From Zychaea mexicana (lineage: Eukaryota; Mucoromycota; Mucoromycetes; Mucorales; Lichtheimiaceae): a DNA stretch of 64,000 bases. A model generated the notes under the pieces. That model saw nothing but the letters and a program-made list of their open reading frames with translations, was not told the DNA's origin and made no database searches. The stretch's first letter is position 1; every line of letters starts with the position of its first letter. The stretch lies in NCBI RefSeq assembly GCF_025766255.1, contig NW_026516814.1, positions 1 to 64,000 on the forward strand, given 5' to 3'. Below are positions 24,605 to 38,849 of the stretch, in pieces. Made by a program: the position numbers and the translations under genes.

Positions 24605-26401
24605 ATGAAGCTACTTGATTTGCCACTTGAGATCCTTATTGATAACATTCTTTACAATCTCGATGCCCAATCACTTGAACGACTCAGTTGTGCAAACAAA
24701 ACATTACGTCGCTTGGTAGACGATGAACTGCTGTGGAAACACCGCGTGTTCGCCGACTACAATCTACCACACGATTCAAGCTTTCGTCATTCTGGATGGA
24801 AACGCCTGTATTCTAAGCTACAGGATTCTGTCGTATACACGTGGGGTGACAATAGTGATGGTCGTCTCGGTCACCCACCGCCTGCTACACCTATCAATAT
24901 ACGTTTCAGAAATAGGTATGATTTTTCTGCTTTCTTATCTATGATACACGTGTATCGTCTTTTCCTTTTCCTTTGCATATCTACCAACTTTCTTTTACAA
25001 ATAAATAAAAAAAATAAAGGGATGTCTATGAGCTAATTGGGCAACATGGTAGACGTACCATGAGACAAAACTATGCATCGCCTCAGGAGCTCGTAGCTCT
25101 ACGAGGCAAAGGCATTGTCGATATCTTATCAGGCGGATGGTCATTTCATGCATTAGATCGTCATGGTCGCGTCTGGTTATGGGGAAGGGTAAAAATACGA
25201 ATAACAATAGCAAAAACATATGTCAACGTGAGAAAAAACACTTTTTGATAAAAGCTATGGGGATTCGTATGTTGTATGTATGATATGTAGATGCATGGTG
25301 ACATGTTAGCTCGACTATCCCTAGGCGCACGGCTTGTTTCAGAGCCAACGCAAGTACAGCTGCCAAGCAGTATCCAAGCGATTTCATGCGGTCGATCCCA
25401 TACGATTGCTCTGGCGCGTGACGGCGATGTATGGCATTGGGATAATTGGCAGGTTGTACAACGTATTCGTGTTGCCAAGCCAATCGTCCAAGTGGCTGCC
25501 AATTGGGGCTATTCCTCACTGCTTACCAGTCAAGGCGAGATACTGCGGATTAATCACCCCGAATCTGTCACGAACGAGGGCGACACTTTGTCTGACTTAG
25601 AGATCACTGAATCGGGTGTAACGCTGCAGAGCGTAGAAGGGAATGCCAAGGCTAATTCATTACCATTTAAACCGATCGAAAAGGGTGATAAAATCGTACA
25701 GGTACAGAAAGATTATAAGCGGAGAGGGCTGGGGGGTGTGCGTAGTACATACGGAACATCTTTGAGGGACTTAAAACTGATAGTGTTATTCTGTCAGATT
25801 GCAGGATTGGAAAAGTGCACCTTGGCATTAACGCGATATGGACGTGTATTCAAAATCCACACTGAGAATGCTGATGAACTATCCGTGGCATCAGCAAGCT
25901 TGACAACAGAGCTGACCAAATATGGTGCGACACAGCAAGAACTCAACGAACGCGGCCCAGGTAAAAAGATGCATCGGTTCGTCTCGGGCCAGTTTCGAAA
26001 TTTCGCAGTCTATACAGCCCAAGGGAGCGTATTGCTAGGTCATCAAGATCATCCACCTGAACAGGATCCTGAGGTGCTGGAGCAATTACAACATGATGTC
26101 TGCAAAGTTTCATTTGGCGAGTAAGTGGATCGAACATTGTATAAAAAAGCTTAAAAATTCACTCTATCACGTTGTTGTCTTTATCTTTTGGATCAGTTAT
26201 CACAGTGGAGCATTGACGAATCAAGGCCGTCTTTTGACATGGGGTGCGAATAGCAACGGAGCAGTGGGTCACGGTGAAGCTGGAATGTTTGTCGAGCCTA
26301 AAGAGACACCAGAAGCTATATCGACCTTGCGCAACATGTTTGTATTTGCAATTGGTTTCGGAGGATGGCAAAGTGGTGCCTTGGCTATCCCTCGAGATTA
26401 A
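24605..26401 (+). CDS. F-box protein with RCC1-type repeats (Saf1-like E3 ligase adaptor)
   Basis: Five exons (24605-24915, 25020-25188, 25291-25701, 25798-26120, 26197-26401) encode about 472 aa. Residues 3-45 are an F-box (LPLEILIDNILYNLDAQSLERLSCANKTLRRLVDDELLW pattern), the Skp1-binding module of SCF ubiquitin ligases. The rest carries RCC1-like propeller repeats, recognised by VYTWGDNSDGRLGH, HGRVWLWG, ISCGRSHTIALARDG and GRLLTWGANSNGAVGHGE. This architecture matches S. cerevisiae Saf1 and related fungal F-box/RCC1 proteins that select substrates for ubiquitination. The intron at 25702-25797 has no stop in frame and could be retained. The gene is convergent with NAP1. Confidence 0.85.
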
Positions 26402-26709
26402 TCTTTTGGTCTTAAAGCCACGAAATATCTCCCCTTTCCTCTCAATAACAGGCAACTAGAAGACATTATTATTTCTTCTGTCAATGATGGTTTTATAAGG
26501 GAGACAATGTGTAGTGTATTGCTATATTGTATGTGCTATCAATGAATGTTTTTTAGGATGTGAGAAGGGTGGCAAATGGTAGGGGGCGGGTTGGATGAGA
26601 GTGGCGAGCAATAAAGAGGAAATATATCCTTTTCTTACTAAAAGAACATGAAGGGGAGAAGTGATAGGGAGAGTAGCAGATAGAGCGTTTGAGATGCGAA
26701 TAACAACGA
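26402..26709. other. Convergent 3' region between the F-box gene and NAP1
   Basis: About 300 bp expected to hold both 3' UTRs. No additional gene was seen. Confidence 0.5.
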
Positions 26710-28637
26710 TTACGACTGCTTGCATTCAGGTGCATTTTCACCCTTAGCAGGTTGCTATCATGTATAGAATTAGTATAGACTCCTTTACCATATTTTATAT
26801 AGGAAAAAGAATCATGAAAACTTGTTCCATGCCTTTCTCACCTTTCCATCATCATCATCATCATCGTCATCATCATCACTTTCATCGTCGTCGTCATCGT
26901 CGTCATCCCCCTCGTTTTCATTGAAATCGTCCTGAAAACAATTAATGAAAGAAACATATCAGGACAATCAAGAAAAAGGTTTGCATATATTGCTTTTCAC
27001 CAGATTATCACTCTTTCCTCCTTGTTCCTTCATTTTACCTCAAACTCGTCTTCGGCATTGAAGTCCTCATATTCTAATGCTTTGCCGGTAAAATAGTCGA
27101 TAGCATGAGGGATGACTTTATCTTTGAACTCCTCGCCTAAATCAAATGATAAATGATAGAGAAGGCTGATCAGTATTACATGATACACAACACACAAAGA
27201 ATTTTCTAATTTTACCAGTCTCATAGTCGACTTCTAGTTTGGCATCCAAGCCTTCTGCTTCCTCTTCGTCAAGCTCCGTACTGTCATCCGGGAATGATGG
27301 GGGACTGAAGAAGGAGAAGAACGTATCGGCAGGAACGGTACGCTTGACAACACGAGTCTTGTTTGTGCCTAACTATCCGGGTGAGTATAGAGACCATATA
27401 TTATATGTTATATACCAGATAAGGGACTTATTGAGAGAGAGAAAAGGGGTGTGGGGGCAGGTGGTATTTTTAATTATTACCTTTGTGGCGCTGTTTCTTG
27501 GTCTCGACCTTAACTGTCAGATCTTTACCCTCCTTCCAATGGACGACACATCCTTCCGCGTGATCGTACACATAATCCCCACCATATGCATGTTCTTGGT
27601 AGTAGTACGTCTTCGTCAAAGTCTTATCGGAAAAGAATTCATTGTCGTCCGCAAAGTCAAAGTGGAGCTTAAAACCGGGCTTGTCCATGTACGACATGCG
27701 AATGTCCACCAAGTGTTTTAAAACCAGCTCGTCTTGGTCGGTGATACTCTCCGAGATTTGAGGATGGTTTTTCAATGCTGTCAACCAGAATTCAGGGATG
27801 CCCTTCATCGTGGTATCGTCTTGCTCTTGCTGTTGATGCTCCTCCTTAAACTTCTCCTCTTCTTTCTTTGCTTTTTTCCCTTCTTCTTCCTCTGTATCTT
27901 GATCCACCTTTTCGCCAAGAGCAACCTCTTCATCCGCTGGCTCATAGGTCCCCGTAATCACTTGAGCACGTTTAGTGTACAGTGGCGTGTACAGTGCAAG
28001 ATACTTTTTCTCCAGTGCAAGTACTTCTTCTTGAAACTTGCCCTCAAGCTCGGCGTGCTGGGATTGGAAATGCTGCAGACCGTGTATGCGGCGCTTGACG
28101 TTGACAGGCAAAGATTCAATATAGTCGGAACGACGGCCGACAAGATTGCCAAGTTTGCCTTGAAGCATACTGATAAGTGCAGGATTGCTGGTAAATGCAC
28201 CGGTCAGATTCGACGCTTCTGCGGCTGTGTTGTTGCTACCATGGTTGTTTTTGTTGCTGTCAACTAACAGATATTGTATACAAGAAGAACGGAGAAGCTT
28301 AGTCTACTACCAATTACTAGGTTAAAGAAAGGCAAAAAACGCGTATATACCCTTTGACTCCGTATCCTCCGAAATGCTAGATACGCTCGGACGATAATTG
28401 GAAGTAATGGGAGCTGGATTAATGGGAGTGTTTTGCGGCGTGGGAGCCGACAACTCTTGTTTTCTACTACTGTTGATGTCCAGGCGGGAAGCTATCAAAA
28501 AGTATATTAAAAGAAGTTGTCCGATGCATAACAACAATTTAGAATGCCAAAGCAAGCTATTTGAGGAGGAGGAAAAGGGAGGAATTCTACAAATGAGAAA
28601 TAGTGGACATGGATATACCTCCTTGCTTGTTGTCCAT
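26710..28637 (-). CDS. nap1: NAP1 family nucleosome assembly protein (histone H2A-H2B chaperone)
   Basis: Seven exons with consistent phase: 28637-28619, 28491-28351, 28263-27481, 27368-27216, 27136-27039, 26931-26842 and 26742-26710; about 438 aa. The NAP core is seen in LPVNVKRRIHGLQHFQ, KFQEEVLALEKKYL, GIPEFWLTALKNH, DIRMSYMDKPGFKLHFDF, TKTYYY, FFSFFSPPSFP, IPHAIDYFTGKALEYE. A Glu-rich insert splits the early core. The C-terminus is an acidic tail with two runs of eight to ten Asp, encoded by the GAT/GAC array at about 26850-26905. An 11-codon terminal exon ends GENAPECKQS, a possible CaaX-like prenylation box (animal NAP1 has CKQQ). First and last exons are tiny and were set by splice consensus and phase. 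Confidence 0.92.
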
Positions 28638-30557
28638 GACGGGGCGGGCCTATGCGTAATATGTGTAATATGCAGGAAAAAAAAGAAGAAAGTGTGGAGT
28701 TGTAAAAAAGATGGGTGAAGCTTTCATTTATTCAATGAGTCAGTCAAAAAACACCGCGAACAACGATCCACACGCTGTGCTTTATCCACGTTATACATCC
28801 TATTAGTATCATCCCCACTCCCCCAAAACATTTTGCGGAACCACGACGTCGTACACTTGGTAGCATTCTAAGCAAGAAGACGGATGCTCTTGTTTGTATA
28901 CATAGTAACGTACAGCTTGTGAGGTAGATGAATTGATTGAATGTAAAAGAGGTCACTGTTCTTGTTCCTAAATGTAGCCGCACTTGATGTCTACAGGTTT
29001 TGCAGCAGAAATTTGTATGCACATACATAGCTGCTCGGTCGTATACAGTATTAGAAAGTATGCATTTGGGATCACGTCACTCGTTTTTTCATAAACTACA
29101 GTATTGTCATGATCATATCCTGTAGGCAATACACTTATCCTTTTTAAAATAACTTGTTGTCAGCAATAGCGTATATATTGTAAATGCAACAAATGCCATG
29201 TGCATAAGTTTCACCCGTTTGAGGGTGGTAATGCTGTGTGAGATGATTAACGATATAATTGGAGGCACTATCATACCAACTTCTTAGTATGGTCAATTAC
29301 AATTTGGAGAGGCTCTACTTCATTCTAACTACTTGAATACAGCTTATAGAACCGGTTTTATAAGGAAGTCAGTGAACATAAATACACACCAGTTTTGTTG
29401 TAAGCACGAAATAAGAATTGCGACTTGTAGAATATACACGAACAACATATGTGCGCGCTTACTTTTTTCCTTCTTGATGTTGATATCCAAAGAAGCGCAT
29501 ACTACTAGGCGAGGCTAAGTAAAGAGAATGTGGCAACTATCATACTTTACTATAACGATGGTGTTGACGATAACGATGTAGAATTATAGGTTAGCTGAGT
29601 ACACCTATGACTGTTCATCAAAAATAGCGGATGGACTTTATAGTGTATTTTTGTTGGTCTAATCAATTGAATTTGTGGGGAATAAGAGAAAAATCATATG
29701 GGTTGACGTGGTCAAATCGTACTAATAACGGCAGAGCCGACAATTTTGCCGGCTGATTGTGTTAGGATACAGCATGTCAACTCGCATGTTCTCAACTAGC
29801 TTTCAAAACAACATCATTAAGCTAACGTATCAGAAAGCAACCTCATTTTCCTCTGTTCACAAGCAAAGGTAATGTTTTATCAAACTCAACTAGGAACTAA
29901 TGAGCAATGATCTAATATATTCCTATATGGTAGAGAAATTTGATTGTTGTAAGACTCATCGCAGTGTTTTTAGTATTAGCAACTAGTACTCGGCAGCAGT
30001 GATTATCATGCTAGAGTTGGTATCTTCTCATGATGGCATGACAAAGTCATATGTAAAGGCATCATCATGTAAATATTGGCTGGTGCTAAGATTTCAAGTA
30101 GAAAGTGAAGGTGGACAATGATCTTGCATTATAGAAGCTAGTACTACTGTAACGAACGGCAAGGCAAACATACATATCACCACAACAGTCGCATTATTGA
30201 TATATAAATTTATTGTAGTTAAGCAACTATCGACTGATTCTATGATTTTGCAAAGCACATGAAGAGCAGGGAGCACAACCAAAATCGTAACTTTTTTGTT
30301 GGTTGTGTGCCTGACACACGCCCTGGGCCTGTCGTGCTGGTGGTGGTGGTAGTACTACGACTTACACGGAAGCCCGTCTCAATTTTTCTAGGTTTTGCCC
30401 TCCCTCCTTCTTTCCTCTTGTTCTCTCTTTCTTAGCCTCTTTTCTAACGCTTGCTTCTCTCATTATTCCTGACTTTTCTCAAGGTTTCTGTTTCTCCACC
30501 TTTTCCCCATTAATCATACTTAAACTGTTTTAAAATTGCGATTGGGTGGTGTCTGTC
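28638..30557. other. 1.9-kb intergenic region between divergent NAP1 and RALGAPA-like genes
   Basis: A/T-rich, with only short frames lacking family resemblance. The last 150 bp (30400-30540) are pyrimidine-rich, as often seen just upstream of fungal transcription starts. No repeat or RNA gene was recognised. Confidence 0.5.
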
Positions 30558-33500
30558 ATGCGGAAGGCAAGCTCCGTAATGAAAAAGACACTTATACCGG
30601 GAACCACTCCCGGTAAGGCATCTATGCCACATTCGACGACAACGGCGGAAGGCAATAGTAGTGGTAGCAGCACTAGTCATTGGCACGAACAGGACGATAG
30701 TAAAACGACCACGGCAACGACGACAAAAGCAGCACCTACTACTTCTGCTCCTGGTGCTACGACGTCCTCTAATACGACCACGTCTGCTAATGCTGCTGCT
30801 GCTGGTGACCAGCAGCGACGAGCTACTGGCAAAGACAACAATAGTAACAACCATACCGATCTTTTGGCATCTCAAGAATCGACAACAGCAATGTCAACTA
30901 CAAGTGCAGAATTAGGACCTGATATTCCCATTTTGCCTTCCACGTCGACATTTTCGCTTGCTGGCAAAGATGACAAAGGAGAAAAACAAAGAAAGAAAGC
31001 AAAGAACTTTTTGGACGAACGTCAAAAGATAAAATCCAGAGCACAGAGTTTATGGAGCTATATTGGTATTTTAACGGCTATACATATCTTGTTTGACATA
31101 GTGATGGCTTGAGACTTAACAGGCTTATGCAAAAACATTTGTTTCCCAACAGATGCAACAAACACGTTTGATCAGGCGCGTTTCTTTCAGGAGAACGCCG
31201 AACAAGTATTCCATGTCGTCTATGAAACGTGTATGCATCACATCGAAAAGATCAAGCGTAAGCGAGAAAAATAAAGAAAACAAGCAAATTCGTGTGTGGA
31301 TAGAAGAGGGAGGGAAATATGCGCGTCTCTTTCCCACCAACATAACGGTACTTTTCTTCTGTTTAAATAGAAAGAAGCGAACGTCCACAGTCATGGTCAT
31401 CAAAAGAGCTCGTGAATCTGCAAAAGAATTTGCTGTTGTTTCGTAAAATCTTCCTCTATGTCCCTGAACTTATGCGAAATGGGTGGCAGAGAAAGAATAT
31501 TGGTAAAGACTAAAAGCATGGTAGCAGACAACTGGCGATTTGGATGGACACTAAATTACGCATTTACGGATTTATATCATAGCCAAAATACTGACATATA
31601 TCTTGGATCATGGCAACCACCTACGATTACGTGCCCTGGGCTTTCATTTGTTATTGTTATGGCTGAACGACCAAGTCGTGGAGTATCCAGAATGTATGGA
31701 GCTCTTCGCAAACGCTATATCGCTTGACTTGTTTGTTCTCGACGAGATCCGACCAGTACCGGCACCAGCATCGCATACTTCCAATGACGCTTCAAATCCT
31801 CCAGAAGAAATCACTGCGTCAAAGTCCCATACAGCCGGCTTGCATTTCGTGCGAAAGCTGAGCGAACGACATGCCGAGCGCTCTTTTGGACACGCTTTGG
31901 AACGCGATGATCGCGTCAAAAAGTCTAAATTTAAACTACACCAGACCTTAATTCGCGGTATGTTTGTTTTATTTTCTTTTATCAACTCTACGACACACAC
32001 GTACACATACAAACAAAAAAAAATTCAGAATTTAGTTGATTGATTTTATGACTGAATTATTAGGAGACGAGCAAGCGCCATTATACCCTAGTCCTACCTC
32101 TCCTACTTACAACGATTCTATCGCATTACTTCATATCTTCCTTTCCAACCTTGTTCGGCTGGCTTACGTTGCTGCCGGATCTCCTCCCCCGCCCGATGAC
32201 TACGAATACCCGCCAGGCGACAGCGTAGAAGCTGACGATGGAATTGCAACTGGTGTTGGCATTGATGCAGCTACAGCAAGCGCGAAATTTCTGTTTCGCA
32301 TATTCAGAACATACTATTTAACGAAATTCACGCCTCAGGTTGCAAGGCAGCTCCAAATGGACGGTGTGCCCCCAGACAATGCAGAGAGTATGTGTGTTGT
32401 TGTATATATAAGAGATCAAGGACGCTACACACCTTAGTTTGTTAACGGTTATATACTCGCTGTAGATTACGGATTTCCCAAATGTCCGCCTAGCATTTTG
32501 CGGACCTTGCTCAGGTTCCTTATCGGCTACTGTTTGGATAACAGCTACGGCAGCAATTGGTCACATATGCCAACAGCTATCTCAGCATCTTCTCCAGCAA
32601 CACCCATTCTCAAGTCAATCGTCCTTTCATCCTACGAAACGCGTGAAATGTTACACGAAATCTTACGCCAATCGTTAGTACTCCCATGCACAAATCCGAG
32701 TTATCGTGACATTACACGCGGCGCAATCCATATTCTCGGTGTCTGGATCCTTGGTAATGAAGATGAACGACCGTCGTTTTTGCGAAGGACAGGAAGTTGG
32801 ACAGCTATTGCATCGGCGGGACACCCTGGAAGCGTCACAAGATCCAGTAGTTTGGCCTCAGTGCCGACTACATCCAGTTTTAAACCATCTGACGCAAATA
32901 CGAACAACAATAATAATGATTACGAGGACGATTATAAGCATGCTGATGCGAATCGGTTCCTGCGACGCTATTTTCTCATGATCAAGCTAGTGTTTGAGGA
33001 CCATTGGCAACGATTCAAGAAGCACCCTGAATCCAATGCTCAGCTTGGAACCGAGTGGGAAGGATTGATCGTGTTGTACAAGGACGCCATTAACGTATAC
33101 CGAGCCATCACTGTTTGTCGCGGAGGAATTGATATGGAATGGGAAAGTTGGTAAGTTAATGAATAGTGCAAGAGGGTGATACGCATATGCAAGTGTGTGT
33201 GGATCGTAAATTTAATATTGTCGAAATTAGGGAATTGCTTTTGCATTGTCTGCTCGATATTCAAGACTGGTTCATGAATCAGCCTATCAAGTATACGTGC
33301 ATACCCGTGCAATCGCTCGCAGACGAGCTTTCAGATTATATTTGCGAGGTTTGCTACCGTCCAGTAGAGGAGATGGCTACCTGCTGTTTATTTATACTAA
33401 ACATGAGAAAATAGACGTTGCTTCATGCATTTGCGCGTGCAAGGATATCCCATATGGAATTGTGGAAAGAGCTAAAAATGCATATGATTTATTCAATGCG

Positions 33501-36500
33501 ATGGTCGCAAACGCTGGGGCAATGGACAGTAAGCTGGTTCAAAGGGGTTACCCAAGGATCGTATTCATATGACCACTAGGCTAAAACAAACCAATAGAAA
33601 ATCATGCACAAGCTTACTCGGGTGGTGTCATCTCGGTTATACAAGGTTGAATATGATATTTCAGAAAAACACGTGCAAGACGAAACCCGGAATCCGGTTC
33701 TCTCAAGTAGCGTACCGACGAGCGGTCGCACGCGCAACAAGGTACGTTCACGGCACTTGAGCATTCAAGGCGACCTGTGGCCAATCAAGCATGCCGCTGG
33801 GAGGCCGCTGTCGGCGGGAGCAAGCGATGGCCAACTTGTTGATATGATTGCTCAGGACAAGGTATTCGCGCAAGCCGATAGCACCAAGCAAACAGACAAG
33901 CCTGGTGGTGGCGGCGAGCAATTTGTTGACGCGACACAACAACAACAACAACAACAACAACCGCCATTCACAATAACGACGCCTCCTGTCATGATTATGC
34001 GCAACACAAGCAACATTTCACTTTCCGAAAAAGGCAGTTCCTCCAAAGCTTCTGATCGCCGTTCCGCGTATCTTGGTGATATTGAAGATGTGACCCTGTT
34101 GGATGAAGAGACTTTACAACAACAACAACAAAATAACAACAGCACCGTTCGCAGTGGTGGGAGCAGTAGTAATGTCGCTGGAGGAGCTGGAAATGTCAAG
34201 TTTGGTATCAAAAATATTATACCTACTTCATCATTTTCGACAAACACGATCCCAACATCATCACAACAGCAACAGCAACAGCAGCAACAAACGCCGGTAG
34301 TTTATCCTGCCAGCGGAGTAGCGTCGATTGGTGCAGGCTCACAAAAGCGTGGGCAGGGTGGTAGTAACAGTCGCCGCACCGTAAGCATTCATCAATTTGA
34401 TACACTATGGCAAGACTCGGGCAGTAAATTTTTAAATTTCGTCCATGGGCAGCAGCATGGGGATAACGAAGGACCCATGACCTCATCCAACCATCGAAGC
34501 GCATCTGTTAAAGAGGATGATGAGAGGAAATCTCGGGCCGGTGACTGGGATCGTCGTAGCGCAAGTAGTCTTGCTATTGACGAAAACATGACCGTATCCA
34601 GCAAGGTTTGTTACGCTTTTCATTGTGAGCTTGTTAAATAAAGATCATCTTTAACAAACACAAGACTATATTTTTGCAGTCGAACCGAACATCCGTATCA
34701 GCTGGTTTACCACAAGGAGAGCTTGTGGCGCTTACAACGAATATGTCGGCTGTCCATGAAAGGTTACCAGCTGGTCTGGGCGTTTTCCGATGCTCTGAAT
34801 TTCTCAATTTGTCAAACCTACGTGCGGACGGAACTGTAGTGCTGGGTGTATGGAAGAACATGCTGTGTGCGACTGGAAATGTGAATGAGATAGAGGTAAA
34901 CCGCAGTTATTGAAATATGTTGATTGTTTGGCTTTATACTTAAAAAGATGTATATCTAGGATCCACAAAACTACGCTGTAGCGATGGGCTGTGTTGTCGA
35001 CATATGGGATACTTTATCTTGGGTACGTTTTAGCTATAGACCATCCCCGCTTGCAATAGTGGCTAATGATTCTTATTATGTATATGCTTTAGATCCGATC
35101 GCGGCAACCATATCATAGTGTCCCTCGTCCTGCTTTATACGAGGTTGGACCGTGGCTATTGCAAGCAACCCAGCTGTCAGAGTAACGTGTCTACATAGGT
35201 GTTTCAACTGCTTGTTCGATATATATAAAAGCTAACTCCTATACAGGGCCTATGATACAGGACGTGCTTTGGCTTTTGGCTGCCTTTGCCGATTGATGTC
35301 TCGACGATCGGAAGAGCCTGTTTCTGCACAGTACTATGCTCATTTCTATAAAGCGGTGCTAAAGGTAATGCTACCACTCTCACACATATCGGTGAACACA
35401 AAACTCATATTTTGGATTGATTGGTAGGGATTGTCTTCCGGCGACACAGCCGTAATCCAGGCCATCATTCAAAATTCTGGGCGTGTGTTTTCATGCTGCT
35501 TACCTGGGGTGTATATATTGATACCATCGTTCATTGCAGCCATTGAAAGTCAGGTAGAGTAAAATCATCAAATAGAAACCAAGCTGTAAAGATTTGAGCC
35601 ATTGCATACTAAAGTATTTCTTAGTTACTGGATGCGGATTCTGTCCGAGACGTCCCTACAAGCGTTAGGCGAGGATGCATTACAATCTTAGGCTCTCTCG
35701 TATCCATCTCTAACCATTTAGCAGATATCAAATTGGATGTGAGCAAAGAGTGGATTGGCCAGTTTTCTGAGGAGGAGCTATCTTTTACCGACGTAAGTGT
35801 ATATACTCTGCTCGTTTCTAAAGTTCCCATTTCCTTCCCTTTTTTAATATTTCTTTTTGAATATCAATAATTAATATTCTTATTCTTTTATACAAGATTA
35901 AAGTGTGGTTAAAGAATCTTTTGTTGCGACTTGTAAACGCAGACACGAGTCCTGAAAAGATTGAGCAGAACACTGATGCCCATTGCATGCTACTTGGAGC
36001 TATCAGCGGTCTTGCGTTAGATGAGATATTGCAGTCGGAAAGGTAAGCATCGCCCACCTGAACAATACCTTTTAGATACTAACATGGGAATTGTGGCGTT
36101 AATTACAGTAGACCACAACAAGATATTGTTTATGAGACCCTCTTGGCTATGGTGAACCATCTGTATTGGAGCAACATATCCATCGTCAATACCGTCGTCG
36201 ACTGCTTGAATACACTCGCGCAAATATACAAGGAGGATCTTGATCCTGATGGTGTGATAGTACAAGAAGTGCTTACGCGGGTCATTGATGCGTTGAACGT
36301 CCACCTCAAGTATTACGAGCGCAACAGCCGCGACGGACGTGGATTTATCATCTCAAAGCTATTCAGTTGTCTCTTGGAATGGCTGATGGTGATAGAGCCA
36401 ATGATTCTTTCCGAAACAGAACTCTGTCAACTCGTCTTTGATGTGATTGAATATGCACTACATGTTACCTCGGTAAGCAACATCTACAGCTCTAATTGTA

Positions 36501-38849
36501 CAAAACCTTCTCTTCATGCTCAGCACTAACCTATGAACCATGTTCCGCTAAACCAAAGGAGGGAGGCTCAGAGAAGCTTTTGCCGCATCCTCCGGTAATG
36601 CGTAGCAACACATCCAAAAAGAAAGAGCTGCCTTTCAAGTTCAAATTAATTACCGAAAAGCGCCCTACGCTTCATCATGAATATGTGAGCGTGATCAGTG
36701 GCTCAGAGTTTGCTGAAAGCGATCACAGCTATGTCAAGGAATCCGCTGAAGCCGTTCTCCTGCACTTGCTGCATCACTTTAATAACTTTGCACCGCCCTT
36801 CGGTCCAGCAACTATTCACAGCACAATTGTTGGCCCTGGCGTTGCAACAGAAGACAAGTCAGAGTTCCTCAAATACCAGTATTTCTCATTCAATGACACG
36901 ACTATCATTGCTTTTGTCGAGTTGCCGGAAACCGAAACCGAAGGCCCACAAGCCAGAGTGATTGTTCGCGATTTGACTGGACGATATGTGTGGGATGCTC
37001 ATGCCGAACCTTCAAACAAGAACTTGGAAAAGCCAAGGCCTCGCTCGGTGACCAACTCGCTGGACGCCAAGGATCAAGGTTTCTCGTTACGGCCAGGCGT
37101 ACGGGTGCGACCCACTTCAAGTGAACCTCTTGACACGTAAGATGGATACCCCATGCGCTCTGTTTTCGTGAACAACAGTCTTTATTTATAACATCTTCTT
37201 TTGGCTATGAATCATCTAGATCAATGCGACGTTCTGCTCCTCGGATAGACAAGCTAGGAGAACTTATGAACAAGTAAGTACGCGTTAGAACCACTGTCAA
37301 CTAAAAACGGCCATCATTTATACTGAGCAATTATCAATGTAGAATTGGAGAATGTAATCCTGATTGCCAAACAAACGTCAACACACCAATACCCCTTACA
37401 CAATTACAGAGCAACATGGTTGGCCGGTTCGGCGAGCAGTTGAATGAGTTTCTAGAGGATGAACGCAGGAACAACGAACAACAAGAATCAGATGCGTAAG
37501 TGTGCTTAATTTTGCTTGCTTTGGCATGATGACACCAAAAGGCTAATCAATGATATACGCAGTGGTTTATGGTATTCTAAAATGAACATCCTGCGTCGTA
37601 AAGAGGCAACGGACCGCACCGACTCATTACACGCACATCTGACGGCCAATTTTTCGATACGAAAGGATTTCCTGCCTGCGTTCCCGCACGAAGCCGAGAA
37701 GTCGCATGTACCGTTTCAACAATGTCGATTATTGCTCAGTCACCTCGGGTTTATCAACTATGACCATCTGAAAGATGGTTCATTTCAAATGTTGAACAAA
37801 ACACCGGCGCTGTACCGCGATCTGCGAGGATTGGATCGTAAACAAGGGTTAGCTAATCTGTCTTTGTTTGCTTCTGGCGGAAGATTTACTAACTTTAAAC
37901 TTTCTTTCTTTCTTTTTTCCATGACACTTGCATGAAACAAACAATAGTCGGGAAACAATGAAGATTGCGGTGATATACGTCGGTCCTGGGCAAGAAGACG
38001 AACAAAGTGTCCTGCATAATAGTGAGGGCAGTGGCATGTACAATGCCTTCGTGAATAGCTTGGGATGGGAAGTCGATATTGCAACGCACACGGGCTATCT
38101 CGGCGGTCTTGAGCGTAATCTCACGAATGGTACGCGAACGAACTATTACTGCTCATCCACTTTGGAAATGATATTCCACGACGTTACCAAGATGCCCACC
38201 GAAACTGAGGATCCCAAGCAGCTCAAGAAGGTATGTGTAGAAAGAACCTGGCGGCGCACAGAAAGAGAGCTAAACAAAGAATTTTTTTTCTGCATAGAAA
38301 CGGCACATTGGGAACGATCATGTTCATATTGTTTGGAACGAACACGATCGGGATTATCGAATTGGAACGATTGGCGGCGACTTTGGAAACGCGCAGATCG
38401 TTGTGACTCCTATGGAAAATGGATTATTCGCCATCCGTGTCTATCGGGATCCAAAGGTAAAAAGATTAAAAACTGGGCTGTGTGTTGTGCGTTGTCGTTC
38501 GATTACCTAATGTTTCTGTCACATGATCCCAGATTCCGTACTTTGGTCCGCTCTTTGATCGCATGGTTGTGTCACAATCGATCCTTGGACCTCTTGTAAG
38601 GGCAACAGCCGTCAGTGCATTCCGTGCGGCGATTCATACCAATATCTACTCGTTCTACAAGAGTGTCTTTGCACAGAGAGCAAACGATGTCAAGACGATA
38701 GCTCATCGTCACAAAGTTGCAAACTGGTAAGCTCAATAGGAAATCAAAATGACATTATGTCATCCGCTGGTCTGAACTTTTTCTTTGTTTGCGTTTGTAG
38801 GACTTATGAGCAGTTCATGGAGAAGGTCTTCATGCCAAACGATGAATAG
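30558..38849 (+). CDS. Ral GTPase-activating protein alpha subunit (RALGAPA-like, RapGAP domain)
   Basis: Twenty-five exons, all in matching phase, encode about 2137 aa: 30558-31065, 31153-31257, 31371-31502, 31583-31957, 32064-32387, 32466-33150, 33231-33348, 33415-33528, 33598-34605, 34680-34895, 34960-35022, 35093-35181, 35247-35364, 35428-35553, 35625-35792, 35897-36042, 36109-36472, 36559-37136, 37220-37273, 37343-37495, 37563-37847, 37948-38230, 38298-38456, 38533-38726, 38801-38849. After a Ser/Thr-rich head, residues about 170-340 match the RALGAPA N-terminus (TFDQARFFQENAEQVF, LLLFRKIFLYVPELMRNGW, HGNHLRLRALGFHLLLLWL). Exon 9 encodes a Gln/Ser-rich disordered insert. Residues 1915-2125 are a RapGAP domain with the Asn-thumb block KRHIGNDHVHIVWNE (Asn2010). 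The family inactivates Ral/Rheb-like GTPases upstream of TORC1 or exocytosis. RALGAPA rather than tuberin is preferred from the N-terminal half. Confidence 0.9.

Noticed and set aside
26850..26906. CAT/CGT array as a non-coding microsatellite
   Set aside because: On the minus strand it is the Asp-run acidic tail of NAP1, in phase with conserved exons on both sides.
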